Below, in pieces: positions 44,730-53,012 of a stretch of 64,000 nt of DNA. Positions within the stretch are counted from its first letter, which is position 1. Every line of letters starts with the position of its first letter. The stretch spans positions 186,001-250,000 of the forward strand of contig NZ_MCAS01000067.1 in the NCBI RefSeq assembly GCF_003610895.1, written 5' to 3'. Below the pieces are notes generated by a model. The model was given only the letters and a program-made list of their open reading frames with translations, made no database searches and was not told the origin of the DNA. Both the position numbers and the translations under genes were made by a program. This DNA is from Paraburkholderia fungorum. GTDB taxonomy: Bacteria > Pseudomonadota > Gammaproteobacteria > Burkholderiales > Burkholderiaceae.

Positions 44730-45683
44730 CTAGAGATCGATCACCAGTTCGTCTGATTTTGCTCGTGACACGCAGATCATGAGTGATCTGTTAGCCAGTT
44801 GTTCATCCTCACTCAATACGTAATCGCGATGCTCGACTTCTCCCGACAGGACTTCAAGCTCACAGCTGCGGCACAGTCCTTCCCGGCAGGAAAACGGTGG
44901 GTGGACGCCATGACGCTCCAGGCTTTCGAGAATCGACTCGTTGGGCGCAACCGCGCAGCGCAGTCCCTGTTTTGCGAGCACGACCGTGAAAGCGCGTTCA
45001 CTGTTATCGGCAACGCGCGGCGGCGGTGCGGTGAAACGCTCAAAATGGAGGTTCTCGCACGGTATGCCGCATTGCCGGCCGTGATGCAGTACGGCGTCCA
45101 TGAGTCCATCTGGCCCGCAACAATAGACATGCTCCGCGGCCGCCACATTGCTAACGAGTGCCTGAATATCAGGTGTCTGGCCGGCGAATTCGTCGTTGGC
45201 GTGCACATGAACGTTGTCACCGAACGCGCGCAATTCATCGAGGTACGCGGCGCACGTTCGTGAACGCACGCAATAGTGCAGGTGCCAGGGCACTGAATGA
45301 CGGATGCACCAGCGGATCATGCTGAGAATGGGCGTGATGCCTATTCCGCCGGCAATGAAACGATGCGATACCGCCGCAGGTGACAAAGCAAACAGCGAGC
45401 GGGGCTCGCTGATCGTCAGCGAGTCACCTTCGCGAAGCGATGCGTGCAGATAGCTCGACCCGCCGCGCGATGTAGCAGACAGGCTTACACCAAGACGATA
45501 GCGGTCTGTTTCCGCTGCATCGTTGCAGACCGAATACTGTCGGACGAGACCGTCGGCAAAATGGACATCGATATGCGCGCCTGGTTCGAACGGAACAAGC
45601 GTCGCGCCGTCCGCGGCTTGCAGCTCGATGCCGAGAATCCCTTCGGCCTCGCGCTTCAGTTGCGTCACTTTCACCTGAATCAT
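44730..45683 (-). CDS. Rieske oxygenase reductase (VanB/TsaB-type)
   Basis: A 317-residue class IA reductase. The FMN/NAD-binding ferredoxin-reductase half has RQYSVCND, GGIGITPILSMIR and YCCGPDGLMDAV. The C-terminal plant-type 2Fe-2S domain has the cluster motif CREGLCRSCELEVLSG and a later Cys in LMICVSRA. GGGAG precedes the ATG, and the start is 1 bp after the oxygenase stop, so the two genes are coupled. It delivers electrons from NADH to the oxygenase. Confidence 0.93.
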   Translation of the reverse strand: MIQVKVTQLKREAEGILGIELQAADGATLVPFEPGAHIDVHFADGLVRQYSVCNDAAETDRYRLGVSLSATSRGGSSYLHASLREGDSLTISEPRSLFALSPAAVSHRFIAGGIGITPILSMIRWCIRHSVPWHLHYCVRSRTCAAYLDELRAFGDNVHVHANDEFAGQTPDIQALVSNVAAAEHVYCCGPDGLMDAVLHHGRQCGIPCENLHFERFTAPPPRVADNSERAFTVVLAKQGLRCAVAPNESILESLERHGVHPPFSCREGLCRSCELEVLSGEVEHRDYVLSEDEQLANRSLMICVSRAKSDELVIDL

Positions 45684-45684
45684 C

Positions 45685-46734
45685 TCAGGCTCCCGCGGCC
45701 GCTTCCGGCGTCTGCTGTTTCTCTTCTTCAAGCCGCTGATTGACTGCCCAGCGAAACTGGGACAGTGCGGCGTCGATACCGAATGGCATCATTCTGAAGC
45801 CGGGATCCAGTGCAAGATTTTTCTGCTGGGCGGTGATGATGTCGCGGTCTTCGTCGAATGCATCGACAACCGCCTGATGGATCGCTCGCGTGACCTCGGG
45901 CTGGTCGATCGCGAAGTTGTGCGGATGGCCGAAGAAGTAATGCGTGGAGTTTTCCGTCTCCGGCGTGAGTGCCTGGCAGCCACGGAATTCGGCTGCGTCG
46001 ACACGGGCACCCTCCTGCGCGCCGGTGCCCACGGGCGCCATGCCGGAATCCATGCGTAGAATCGCGGGAATGGTGAAGTCGTAAACGTTCCAGCGATCGA
46101 CCTTGCCAGGCCAGTTCTTGACGGCGGCGGCGAACGGCGGCGCATCCGTATTCAACGTCCAGCGTGTGATGCGAACACCGCCGTCGATCCGCTCAACTTT
46201 GGGCTGCACCCTGGCATAGTCTTCGGGGCCGCCCAGCGTGGTGGGATGCACGAACGGCAGATGCGAGAAGTCCAGCAGGTTGTCGCAGATCAGCAGGTAG
46301 TTCACGTCGTAGTGAATGTAGCCAGGCAAGCTGCGCCACTGCGGATCGTCGAGCCAATGAGTGTCGGGAATCGTCTCCGGGTCGGCAAGCGAAGGGTCGC
46401 CGGTCCAGATCCAGATCCAGCGGTGCCGCTCGACAACCGGGAATGTTCGAACCTTCGCCTGCGGCGGAATGCGTTGTTGGGCCGGCGCTTCAACACACGC
46501 TCCGGTGCTGTCGAATTTCAGCCCGTGATACATGCAGCGGACGCAATCGCCTTCGCGCCGGCCAACCGACAGCGGCGCACCGCGATGGCAGCAACGATCC
46601 TCGAGCGCGACAACGCGGCCGGTTTCCTCGCGATACAGCAGAACCGGAATGCCGGTGATGACGCGAGCGAACAGCGCCTCGTTTTCCACCTCGTGCGACC
46701 AGGCGGCCACATACCACGTATTCCTGATAAACAT
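45685..46734 (-). CDS. Rieske non-heme iron oxygenase, O-demethylase type (VanA/TsaM-like)
   Basis: A 349-residue terminal oxygenase. The Rieske cluster motif CCHRGAPLS with CVRCMYHGLKF is near the N terminus; the mononuclear iron site is in DNLLDFSHLPFVHPTTLG. The start at 46734 follows GGAG by 6 bp. The sequence pattern resembles vanillate demethylase and toluenesulfonate methyl-monooxygenase (TsaM). The pair should demethylate or hydroxylate a methoxy- or methyl-aromatic acid; the exact substrate is unknown. Confidence 0.92.
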   Translation of the reverse strand: MFIRNTWYVAAWSHEVENEALFARVITGIPVLLYREETGRVVALEDRCCHRGAPLSVGRREGDCVRCMYHGLKFDSTGACVEAPAQQRIPPQAKVRTFPVVERHRWIWIWTGDPSLADPETIPDTHWLDDPQWRSLPGYIHYDVNYLLICDNLLDFSHLPFVHPTTLGGPEDYARVQPKVERIDGGVRITRWTLNTDAPPFAAAVKNWPGKVDRWNVYDFTIPAILRMDSGMAPVGTGAQEGARVDAAEFRGCQALTPETENSTHYFFGHPHNFAIDQPEVTRAIHQAVVDAFDEDRDIITAQQKNLALDPGFRMMPFGIDAALSQFRWAVNQRLEEEKQQTPEAAAGA

Positions 46735-46774
46735 CCTTGTCTCCATCATGTGGGTGCGGCCTATCGTTGGCACG

Positions 46775-46786
46775 CTTGACCTCAAG
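46775..46786. promoter_or_regulatory. Candidate LysR binding palindrome before the Rieske pair
   Basis: CTTGACCTCAAG is a palindrome (CTTGA-CC-TCAAG) in the 109-bp gap between the oxygenase and the divergent LysR gene. A further GTCAAG half-site lies at 46808-46813. Position and symmetry suit a LysR recognition site. Confidence 0.4.
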
Positions 46787-46843
46787 ATAGAATCGGCATC
46801 ATCATGCGTCAAGCCAATGAGACTAATGCAAGGAATGCACGCT

Positions 46844-47776
46844 GTGCATATACGTGATCTCGATCTGAATCTGCTGGTGGTCTTCGACGCGCTGCTCCGC
46901 GAACGAAGCGTGACGCGAGCGGCGTCCGAAGTGGGGTTGTCACAGGGCGCCATGAGTCATGCGTTGAACCGGCTGCGGGCCTTTTTTGAGGACCCTCTGT
47001 TCGTCAAGACGCCATCAGGCATGGAGCCGACGCCGAAAGCCACCCTGCTTGGTGTTTCGATCGTTGAAGTCATGACGACCTTGCGCCAGGAGGTCGTTTC
47101 GCAGGCGCGCTTCGATCCTTCGACGGCGCGGCGCACCTTCGTTCTTTGCATGACGGACATGGGTGAGCTGGTCTTTCTGCCGCCGCTCATCCGGCGGCTG
47201 CGCGAGGAGGCGCCGAACTGCACACTGCGATCCATGCAAGTCCCGATCGAGCAGATCGAGGGACTGCTGGCGTCCGGGGAAGCGGATCTCGCGCTAGGGT
47301 CAATCCGTGCCGCACCCGACAATCTCTACCAGCAACAACTCTTTCTGCACACGTTCGTAACGATGGTGAGCGTGCGAAACAAGGAAATCGGCGAATCGAT
47401 TACGCGTGAACAATTCGAAACGATGCCGCAGATTGTCGTTTCCCTGACTGGCCGCGCGGGCGCGGCTTATGACAGCGCGTTCGACGAATACGGCATCCAT
47501 CGGAATGTGTATCTGACGACGCCGCACTTCCTGGTCGTGCCGCTATTGATCGACGAGCATCCCGAACTGATCGCCACAGTGCCGCTGGAGCTTGGGAACG
47601 TCTTCGCCAAGCTCGGGACCGTCAAGATTGTGCCGCCGCCGGTGCAGCTTCCGCCGTTCGCGCTTCGCCAGCTCTGGCATCCCCGGTTTCACGACGAGCC
47701 GGCGAACATCTGGCTTCGCCAACTCATCAAGCGCACGTTCGAACACTACCCCGACTTTCCGGAAAGCCGCCGTTAG
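46844..47776 (+). CDS. LysR family transcriptional regulator
   Basis: About 310 residues. The N-terminal region HIRDLDLNLLVVFDALL is typical of NodD/LinR-type LysR proteins, with the helix-turn-helix SVTRAASEVGLSQGAMSHAL. GTG 46844 has AAGGA about 9 bp upstream; ATGs at 46835, 46826 and 46817 are alternatives. It is divergent from the Rieske oxygenase-reductase operon and is its likely activator. Its stop overlaps the convergent small membrane gene by 4 bp. Confidence 0.88.
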   Translation: MHIRDLDLNLLVVFDALLRERSVTRAASEVGLSQGAMSHALNRLRAFFEDPLFVKTPSGMEPTPKATLLGVSIVEVMTTLRQEVVSQARFDPSTARRTFVLCMTDMGELVFLPPLIRRLREEAPNCTLRSMQVPIEQIEGLLASGEADLALGSIRAAPDNLYQQQLFLHTFVTMVSVRNKEIGESITREQFETMPQIVVSLTGRAGAAYDSAFDEYGIHRNVYLTTPHFLVVPLLIDEHPELIATVPLELGNVFAKLGTVKIVPPPVQLPPFALRQLWHPRFHDEPANIWLRQLIKRTFEHYPDFPESRR

Positions 47777-48009
47777 GCACTCCCGCGGCTAAAGCGGCTG
47801 AGGCGACTAGAGCGGCTGAAGTAGGGCAGCGCGAACATATAGAGCCCCGTGAACACCAGGAGGGCCAGCGGCAGCAGCGGCGCGTAGGTGATCCAGGGTG
47901 GCGGGGGCCCTTTTCTCAGGCCCATGGCGACGAAGTTGGCGATAACCGTCAGCGTGAAAATGATGGATATCCACCGGTGAAATTGGCGAATCCAGCGGCT
48001 GGCGGTCAT
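47773..48009 (-). CDS. Small two-span membrane protein
   Basis: A 78-residue protein with two hydrophobic segments (ISIIFTLTVIANFVAMGL and YAPLLPLALLVFTGLYMFAL). Its start overlaps the VOC gene stop (ATGA), so it is translationally coupled. It forms the end of an AraC-VOC-membrane trio. Similar small proteins are common beside VOC genes, without known function. Confidence 0.78.
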   Translation of the reverse strand: MTASRWIRQFHRWISIIFTLTVIANFVAMGLRKGPPPPWITYAPLLPLALLVFTGLYMFALPYFSRSSRLSRFSRGSA

Positions 48010-48422
48010 GTCGCGCTCCTCGGGGCCTGGATCATCTTCCAGCCGTTGCCGGCGGGGTCGCGGAAACCGGCATCCACGCTGCCAAAGCGGTCTATCGGTT
48101 CCTGGATGAATTCCACGCCGCGGGCTTTCAGTTCGGCGTAGCTGGCGCGGCAGTCGGTCACGGCGAGGACGAGAGGCGGCATGGCCCCCTTGGCGATCAT
48201 CGCGCGCAGGGTTTGCGCCGTGGCTTCGTCGTGGATGGGCGGGCCGGGCGTGAACAGGCCGAGCTGGAACGAAGGCTGTTCAGGATGCTGGACCGTAAGC
48301 CAGCGGTAGGGACCGTTGCGCACGTCCGTATGGACGCGGAATCCGAGCTTGTCGACGTAGAACGTGAGCGCTTCGTCCTGGTTGTCGACGTACAAACCCA
48401 CCACGTTGATACCTTGAGTCAT
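48006..48422 (-). CDS. VOC family protein
   Basis: A 138-residue glyoxalase-fold protein. The first module has VGLYVDNQDEALTFYVDKLG and the second ends with FRDPAGNGWKMIQ. The start overlaps the AraC gene stop by an ATGA, and its stop overlaps the next start, which indicates a tightly coupled operon. Probable role in resistance to or modification of a small molecule. Confidence 0.87.
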   Translation of the reverse strand: MTQGINVVGLYVDNQDEALTFYVDKLGFRVHTDVRNGPYRWLTVQHPEQPSFQLGLFTPGPPIHDEATAQTLRAMIAKGAMPPLVLAVTDCRASYAELKARGVEFIQEPIDRFGSVDAGFRDPAGNGWKMIQAPRSAT

Positions 48423-48961
48423 GATTTCTCCTTGGTTGATGGCGGGACTGTATCTTTGGCCACGCGGCGGCGCTTCTCCAAAACTGCGATCGTGAGGTCG
48501 GGGCGTTGCGCGGCCTTCAGGACGCAGCCGGGTACGCGATCGATTTCAGGCATGTTGGCTTGCGTCTCAAGACGCATGGCGCTCGGGCTTTGGCCGGTGA
48601 TGTCGTGGAAAATGCGCCCGAACGTGCCCAGGCTCTCCCAGCCGGTGGCGAAGGCAATTTCCGTGATGCTGAGTTCGGTGTCGCGCAGCAGCGTGGTGGC
48701 CTGCTCGATGCGCCGCGTCAGCAGGTAGCGGTGTGGCGGGAGGCCAAAGGCACGCTTGAAGGAGCGCGCGAAATGGGCTTCGGAGACACCGCTGACCTCA
48801 GCCAGACGCTTGACGGGCCAGGCCTCGTGTGAGGCGGCGTCCATGCGGTCTTTGGCGCGTAGCAGGCGGCGCAGCAGAGCGGGGTCCTGTAGTGCGCTTG
48901 TGCCGGCCGGTGCGGGGAGCGTGGCAAGCGGCGCGTCGTTCTGGTCTTCGCGAGCGGGCAT
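48419..48961 (-). CDS. Short AraC family regulator
   Basis: A 180-residue regulator that is almost only the DNA-binding domain: PVKRLAEVSGVSEAHFARSF and LSITEIAFATGWESLGTFGR. No sensor domain is present, as in MarA/SoxS/Rob-like small activators, but there is a 60-residue C-terminal tail. It leads an operon with a VOC protein and a membrane protein, so it is probably autoregulatory. Confidence 0.87.
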   Translation of the reverse strand: MPAREDQNDAPLATLPAPAGTSALQDPALLRRLLRAKDRMDAASHEAWPVKRLAEVSGVSEAHFARSFKRAFGLPPHRYLLTRRIEQATTLLRDTELSITEIAFATGWESLGTFGRIFHDITGQSPSAMRLETQANMPEIDRVPGCVLKAAQRPDLTIAVLEKRRRVAKDTVPPSTKEKS

Positions 48962-49076
48962 GAGTTCAGAGGAGAGCTGGCCGTAGCGCGTAGTTTAGGG
49001 CTGACGGGTGTGGTCGCATAGTGGCGCGAGCCGTCTGTTCGACCTGCTGGCGGTGGTACAGAACCCGCGTTGATGC

Positions 49077-49988
49077 TTACGTCTCAGCCAGATGCAGCAT
49101 AGCGTCGGCGATGCCGGTCAATTCGGCGGCGCGCGCGATTTCCCCTGCGACTTCGGCGGCCGCCAGAAAGCCGACGACCCACAGGGCCGCATAGAAGCGG
49201 ATCGCCCGCAAGGCGTCGACTCGCGGGCGCCAGCAACGAATCAGTTCTTCCCCGTAGAAGCGGTAGGCCTCGCCAAGGTCCGCAGCGAGGTGAGCGAGCG
49301 TCGTACCGACGGACATCAGCGGGTCGCCATAGCAGACCGTGTCGCAATCGATGACGCCTTGTAGCACACCATGTTCGACCAGAACATTTTTCGTCGTCAG
49401 ATCGTCAAGAAAGCACGTGGGGGATATCGAGGCGAAGTGGGGCTCGACGGATCTCCGTACGGCACGCAGACGAGCGCGCAGTTGCGAGAGCGGCGTTGCG
49501 TCGGCGGAAATCGAATCATTTGCCGGCTCGCCGAAGATATTCGTCCATTGCGCAAAGGTAGGGTGTCCGCCGATCTGCGACCAGCCAAATCCATCGCTGT
49601 GCGGCAAGCATCCTACGCGTTTCTGATAATCGGTCACGGCTTCAGCGACGCGAGTCATCTCTTCCCGGCGCATCTGCGGCAGTTCATAGGCGAGATCGCG
49701 ACCCGGTATCCAGTTCAGGATAACGAATGAACCACCTGTTGCCGTGTCGCCGCTCGCAAGCACGGTCTGGACGGGTAGCGCCATTGCACGCAGGATGCCC
49801 AGATTGTGACGCGTGTACGCGAAGGCGTTGCGTCGCGGACTAACACGCAACACGATCGATTTTCCTTCCGGAAGATCGGCCCGAAAGATGCAGTTGCCAC
49901 TTTGCGTGAGTAACTGCCGTGCCGCGGAAACCGGATTCACATGAAGCGCCGTGCGAACCAGTCCGGCGGCTTGTTCGTCGTCGATCAC
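49077..49988 (-). CDS. Aminoglycoside phosphotransferase-like kinase
   Basis: About 303 residues in the APH/choline kinase fold. The N lobe contains SGNCIFRADLPEGKSIVLRV. The C lobe has the catalytic-loop segment CFLDDLTTKNVLV, in which the usual HGD is changed to LDD, and the Mg-binding segment VIDCDTVCYGDP. The GTG start at 49988 follows GGAGACA; an ATG at 50057 is possible. The His replacement in the catalytic loop suggests an unusual or weakened kinase. It lies 118 bp behind the TPR/ATP-grasp gene on the same strand. Confidence 0.8.
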   Translation of the reverse strand: MIDDEQAAGLVRTALHVNPVSAARQLLTQSGNCIFRADLPEGKSIVLRVSPRRNAFAYTRHNLGILRAMALPVQTVLASGDTATGGSFVILNWIPGRDLAYELPQMRREEMTRVAEAVTDYQKRVGCLPHSDGFGWSQIGGHPTFAQWTNIFGEPANDSISADATPLSQLRARLRAVRRSVEPHFASISPTCFLDDLTTKNVLVEHGVLQGVIDCDTVCYGDPLMSVGTTLAHLAADLGEAYRFYGEELIRCWRPRVDALRAIRFYAALWVVGFLAAAEVAGEIARAAELTGIADAMLHLAET

Positions 49989-50106
49989 GTTTGTCTCCGC
50001 GCATACCGTGCTGTATGAAGTGCGGTCTATTGCAGCGGATTTGTGTCGGCAGAGCAAGGGGGCGAATGTTATCGTTGATTACGTCATTACATTTTAGTAG
50101 TGATCC

Positions 50107-51522
50107 TTACGACTTTAATTCGATTCTTTCCTGAACGAACGATACTTTGGAAGAATCGCGCGCTCGCCGTTCGAGCATGGTATGGAATGCCCGCTTGATG
50201 CGCTCAACGGCTTCGGTCTTGTACGGGAACTGTTGGTTATTCCCATGAACGAGCATGCTCGCGTTGACCTCGAACACGACGATGGCGCCGTCACGCGCAA
50301 GCGAACAGTCGATGCCGAAAAAATCGAGGCCGATCGCATCGCGAATCGACTCTAATCCTGTGCGCTGTGCTGCACCGAATACACGCCATGGATCATCGAG
50401 GAATGCCCGTTCTTCGGCCTGCATCCACGCATGACTGGCCATACTGGTCGTGACATGGTGCACCTTCCATTTGTCGTCGATGGCGAGGTGGTACGGCAGG
50501 ATCTCATCACCAGCGCAGATGAAACGGTATTTGCGGAAATAGCCATCGTCTGAGCGATAGTCGACAAACGGCGTGAGGTAGTAGCTGCCGGCATCGTGCC
50601 GGTTCAGGAACGCCAGTAACTGTGCGCAGTCTTCCATTCGCTCGAAGTCGTCGCCACCATGCGTGCCGGCTGGCCTCACCAGCAGCGGAAACGACAGCGG
50701 CGCCTGAGAAGCGCGCAAGAGCATTGCGCGCAACTCGGCCACTGAATGGCGCCGAGTTTGTGGGACGCGACAACCCGCTACTTCCGAGAGACGCCGCGCG
50801 ACCGACTCCCGGCCCGTATCCGCAACTATTCGCGGATGATTGATGACCGGCCGACCGAGCCCCTCTATAAGCGCTTGCGCGGGCTCGAGGAGGGCGTGTC
50901 CCTGATCGACGTCGGAGATCAGATTGACGACTACGTCGGCATAGGGTCGCAGCCGGTCGACGTCGTAGTCCACGTCCCGCAACAGCGTGAAGACATTGCT
51001 TTCAAAGCGTGCGTGTCCGATCAGATGCTCAATGGGCGTATTGCCCGCACCAGGTGCGAATACAAATAGCACGCGGAAATCCGGCGGCGCGACGACGGCT
51101 GGGACGGTGAGCAGCGGCTTCAATTTCAGTGCACGGCGATAGTTTGCGTCCGCCTCACTATGGAGACCTAACGCCTGTTGAAGATTTGCGACGATATGTA
51201 AGGTCGCGGGATCGTCAGGGTCGTGTTCAAGGACGCGTCTGAAATGATCGAGCGCATGCTGCCGCCGGCCTGCGCACGCATTAGCAAAGCCAAGCTGGCG
51301 ATGCACGGCGGTATGGTCACCGGGGCGGTTCAGCAGCGGCGTAAGCCAGCTGATTGCTTCGTCGAAACGATCCTGCCGGATCAACACCTGTGCGAGTCCA
51401 AAGCATGCGTCCCAGCGGTCCGGTTCGATACTGATTGCTTGACGGTAATGACGCTCGGCGAGGTCGAGACGGCCCGCCTGATGGTACGCGGACGCGAGGG
51501 AAAAAAGACGGTCGATGGACAT
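50107..51522 (-). CDS. TPR-ATP-grasp fusion protein
   Basis: A 471-residue two-part protein. Residues 5-140 form four tetratricopeptide repeats (for example SAYHQAGRLDLAERHYRQAI and GFANACAGRRQHALDHFRRV). From about 150 the sequence turns into an ATP-grasp ligase-like domain: SFPLLVRPAGTHGGDD is the ATP-lysine/glycine loop region, FRKYRFICAGDEILPYHLAI the central strands, and GLDFFGIDCSLARDGAIVVF followed by EVNA the Mg-binding end. It should form an amide or ester bond on a peptide or small molecule. No substrate gene is recognised. Confidence 0.85.
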   Translation of the reverse strand: MSIDRLFSLASAYHQAGRLDLAERHYRQAISIEPDRWDACFGLAQVLIRQDRFDEAISWLTPLLNRPGDHTAVHRQLGFANACAGRRQHALDHFRRVLEHDPDDPATLHIVANLQQALGLHSEADANYRRALKLKPLLTVPAVVAPPDFRVLFVFAPGAGNTPIEHLIGHARFESNVFTLLRDVDYDVDRLRPYADVVVNLISDVDQGHALLEPAQALIEGLGRPVINHPRIVADTGRESVARRLSEVAGCRVPQTRRHSVAELRAMLLRASQAPLSFPLLVRPAGTHGGDDFERMEDCAQLLAFLNRHDAGSYYLTPFVDYRSDDGYFRKYRFICAGDEILPYHLAIDDKWKVHHVTTSMASHAWMQAEERAFLDDPWRVFGAAQRTGLESIRDAIGLDFFGIDCSLARDGAIVVFEVNASMLVHGNNQQFPYKTEAVERIKRAFHTMLERRARDSSKVSFVQERIELKS

Positions 51523-51898
51523 GTTTGAAGAGCGCCGCAAGCAACGTGACGCGATACTGACGGGCCGGTAAAGCGAAGGTTAGGACAGTTCTGTTATCAG
51601 GTGACGTGGGTAAAACCTGACCAGATGGGATGAACGAAAGGAGCATAGCAGCGCAAGTACACGGCGCTAATCGGAGCCGGACGCCGAATACTTACCGACA
51701 CTTACCATGACCATGCGACGTAACTTCTCGTAACGCGGTGCCGTGCGGCAACGGCAGCAGGCCGCGACCCATTCGTCGATCGCTTCGTCATTAACAGCGC
51801 AACTGCGTGTAAATTCGGATCTGGTGGTTTTCGACCCGCCACTGCATTTTCGAATCGGTCGTCATTGAAGTCGGTCCGACAGTCGTACAGGAGCCGGT
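51523..51898. other. Intergenic region between divergent genes
   Basis: 376 bp between the TPR/ATP-grasp gene and the His/Ala-rich gene. No small precursor-like gene with a ribosome binding site could be recognised here. It should hold both promoters. Confidence 0.45.
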
Positions 51899-52357
51899 AT
51901 GAGCACAAAGCATAATAAAAAGGGACATCTTGAAGCCGCGGCGTCACATCACGAGCAGGCCGCGCGATATCACCGCGCAGCGTCGCGATATTTTGAGGCC
52001 GGGCAAGACCATGCCCACGCTGCGCACCAGGCGATGATGGCGCATGGCCACACGTTGCACGCAGTCGATCAGGCACACGAGGCAGGCATACACAGCGCCA
52101 ATACGCCGCCGGTAACTGCGGCGTCGACCGGCGCTGCCTCAGACAGCGCAAACGCGGCCAAACATCACGCAACGGCGGCGGAGCTTCACGACCAGGCGGC
52201 GCAACACATGCGCCACGCCGTCAAGCTTTTCGATCAGGACCGTAGTGCAGTTGCTCACGATGCACAGCTGGCGCTCTCTCTTGCCGTGCGTGCTTTGTCT
52301 CATGGCAACGAAGCAGCCAAACTGTTCGTCAAGCTCGTTCCCGCCGATGCTTCGTGA
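51899..52357 (+). CDS. His- and Ala-rich hypothetical protein
   Basis: A 152-residue, strongly helical protein rich in Ala and His. HH and AHQ/AH patterns recur roughly every seven residues (for example ASHHEQAARYHRAASRYFEA), which suggests a helical bundle or coiled coil with metal affinity. AGGAGCCGGT precedes the ATG. No known family is recognised; similar proteins appear common in Burkholderia-type genomes. Role unknown. Confidence 0.75.
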   Translation: MSTKHNKKGHLEAAASHHEQAARYHRAASRYFEAGQDHAHAAHQAMMAHGHTLHAVDQAHEAGIHSANTPPVTAASTGAASDSANAAKHHATAAELHDQAAQHMRHAVKLFDQDRSAVAHDAQLALSLAVRALSHGNEAAKLFVKLVPADAS

Positions 52358-52422
52358 GCAATGCTGTATGAATTCAGCCCCGTGACGTCGCGTCTGGCGG
52401 GGTGTCATGCAGCAACCGATTG

Positions 52423-52465
52423 TTGCGCGGATCTACAACCGATGGCCGGCTGTAGATCCGCGCAA
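52423..52465. terminator. 15-bp perfect inverted repeat between convergent genes
   Basis: TTGCGCGGATCTACA and TGTAGATCCGCGCAA are exact inverse copies separated by 13 bases. The hairpin sits between the His/Ala-rich gene and the convergent zinc-ribbon gene. It lacks a T tract, so it may be a bidirectional terminator or a protein binding site. Confidence 0.6.
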
Positions 52466-52499
52466 GGTGCATGCGGCTGACTGAGGTTTTTACTCGGGG

Positions 52500-52883
52500 C
52501 TATGCCTTGCGGTGCAGCAAATCTGCCGCAATGGATTTCGCATGCGCGACAGCTGCGTGTGCGTCAGGGAACACACCGAGCTGGTCCCAGCGTTCTTCGA
52601 CGGCGTAAGTTCCTTTCATGCCGAGTGCCCTTTGCACGCTCAATTGCGCTGCGTACTTGCCGTCCTCCAGCGGCTGGGCCCTTGCAATCACTTTGTGCGG
52701 GAGATCGGATCGCTCCGGTTGAATCAACTCGACAGCGCCGCCCGGCACGCCGATGTTCTTCAGTTCGTTCCTTGTTTTGCAGTCCGGGCAGTAGAAGCAC
52801 CACCCCTCGTTCTCCTGAATGGACCTGACCTGTCCGCGGGCCAGCACGGCGCGACATTCAACGTTTTCACAGATGAACGGCAT
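52500..52883 (-). CDS. Zinc-ribbon hypothetical protein
   Basis: A 127-residue protein with an N-terminal zinc-ribbon-like Cys set: Cys5 and Cys10 (ICENVEC) and Cys29, Cys32 and Cys35 (CFYCPDCKTRNE). The C-terminal half has AAQLSVQRALGMKGTYAVEE and no known domain. The Met at 52883 follows a GGAGACT site. Probably a small nucleic-acid or protein-binding factor; function unknown. Confidence 0.72.
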   Translation of the reverse strand: MPFICENVECRAVLARGQVRSIQENEGWCFYCPDCKTRNELKNIGVPGGAVELIQPERSDLPHKVIARAQPLEDGKYAAQLSVQRALGMKGTYAVEERWDQLGVFPDAHAAVAHAKSIAADLLHRKA

Positions 52884-53012
52884 AGCAGTCTCCGGAGTTG
52901 TTTGAGGGAAATCCTAGCATGACCGCCGACGGTTAACCATCGGCATTGTTGCCGTGCCTGCTCCGCGTTGCTAAAAGCCGGTAACCATCGTGACTCGCTC
53001 CCCAAAAAAACC

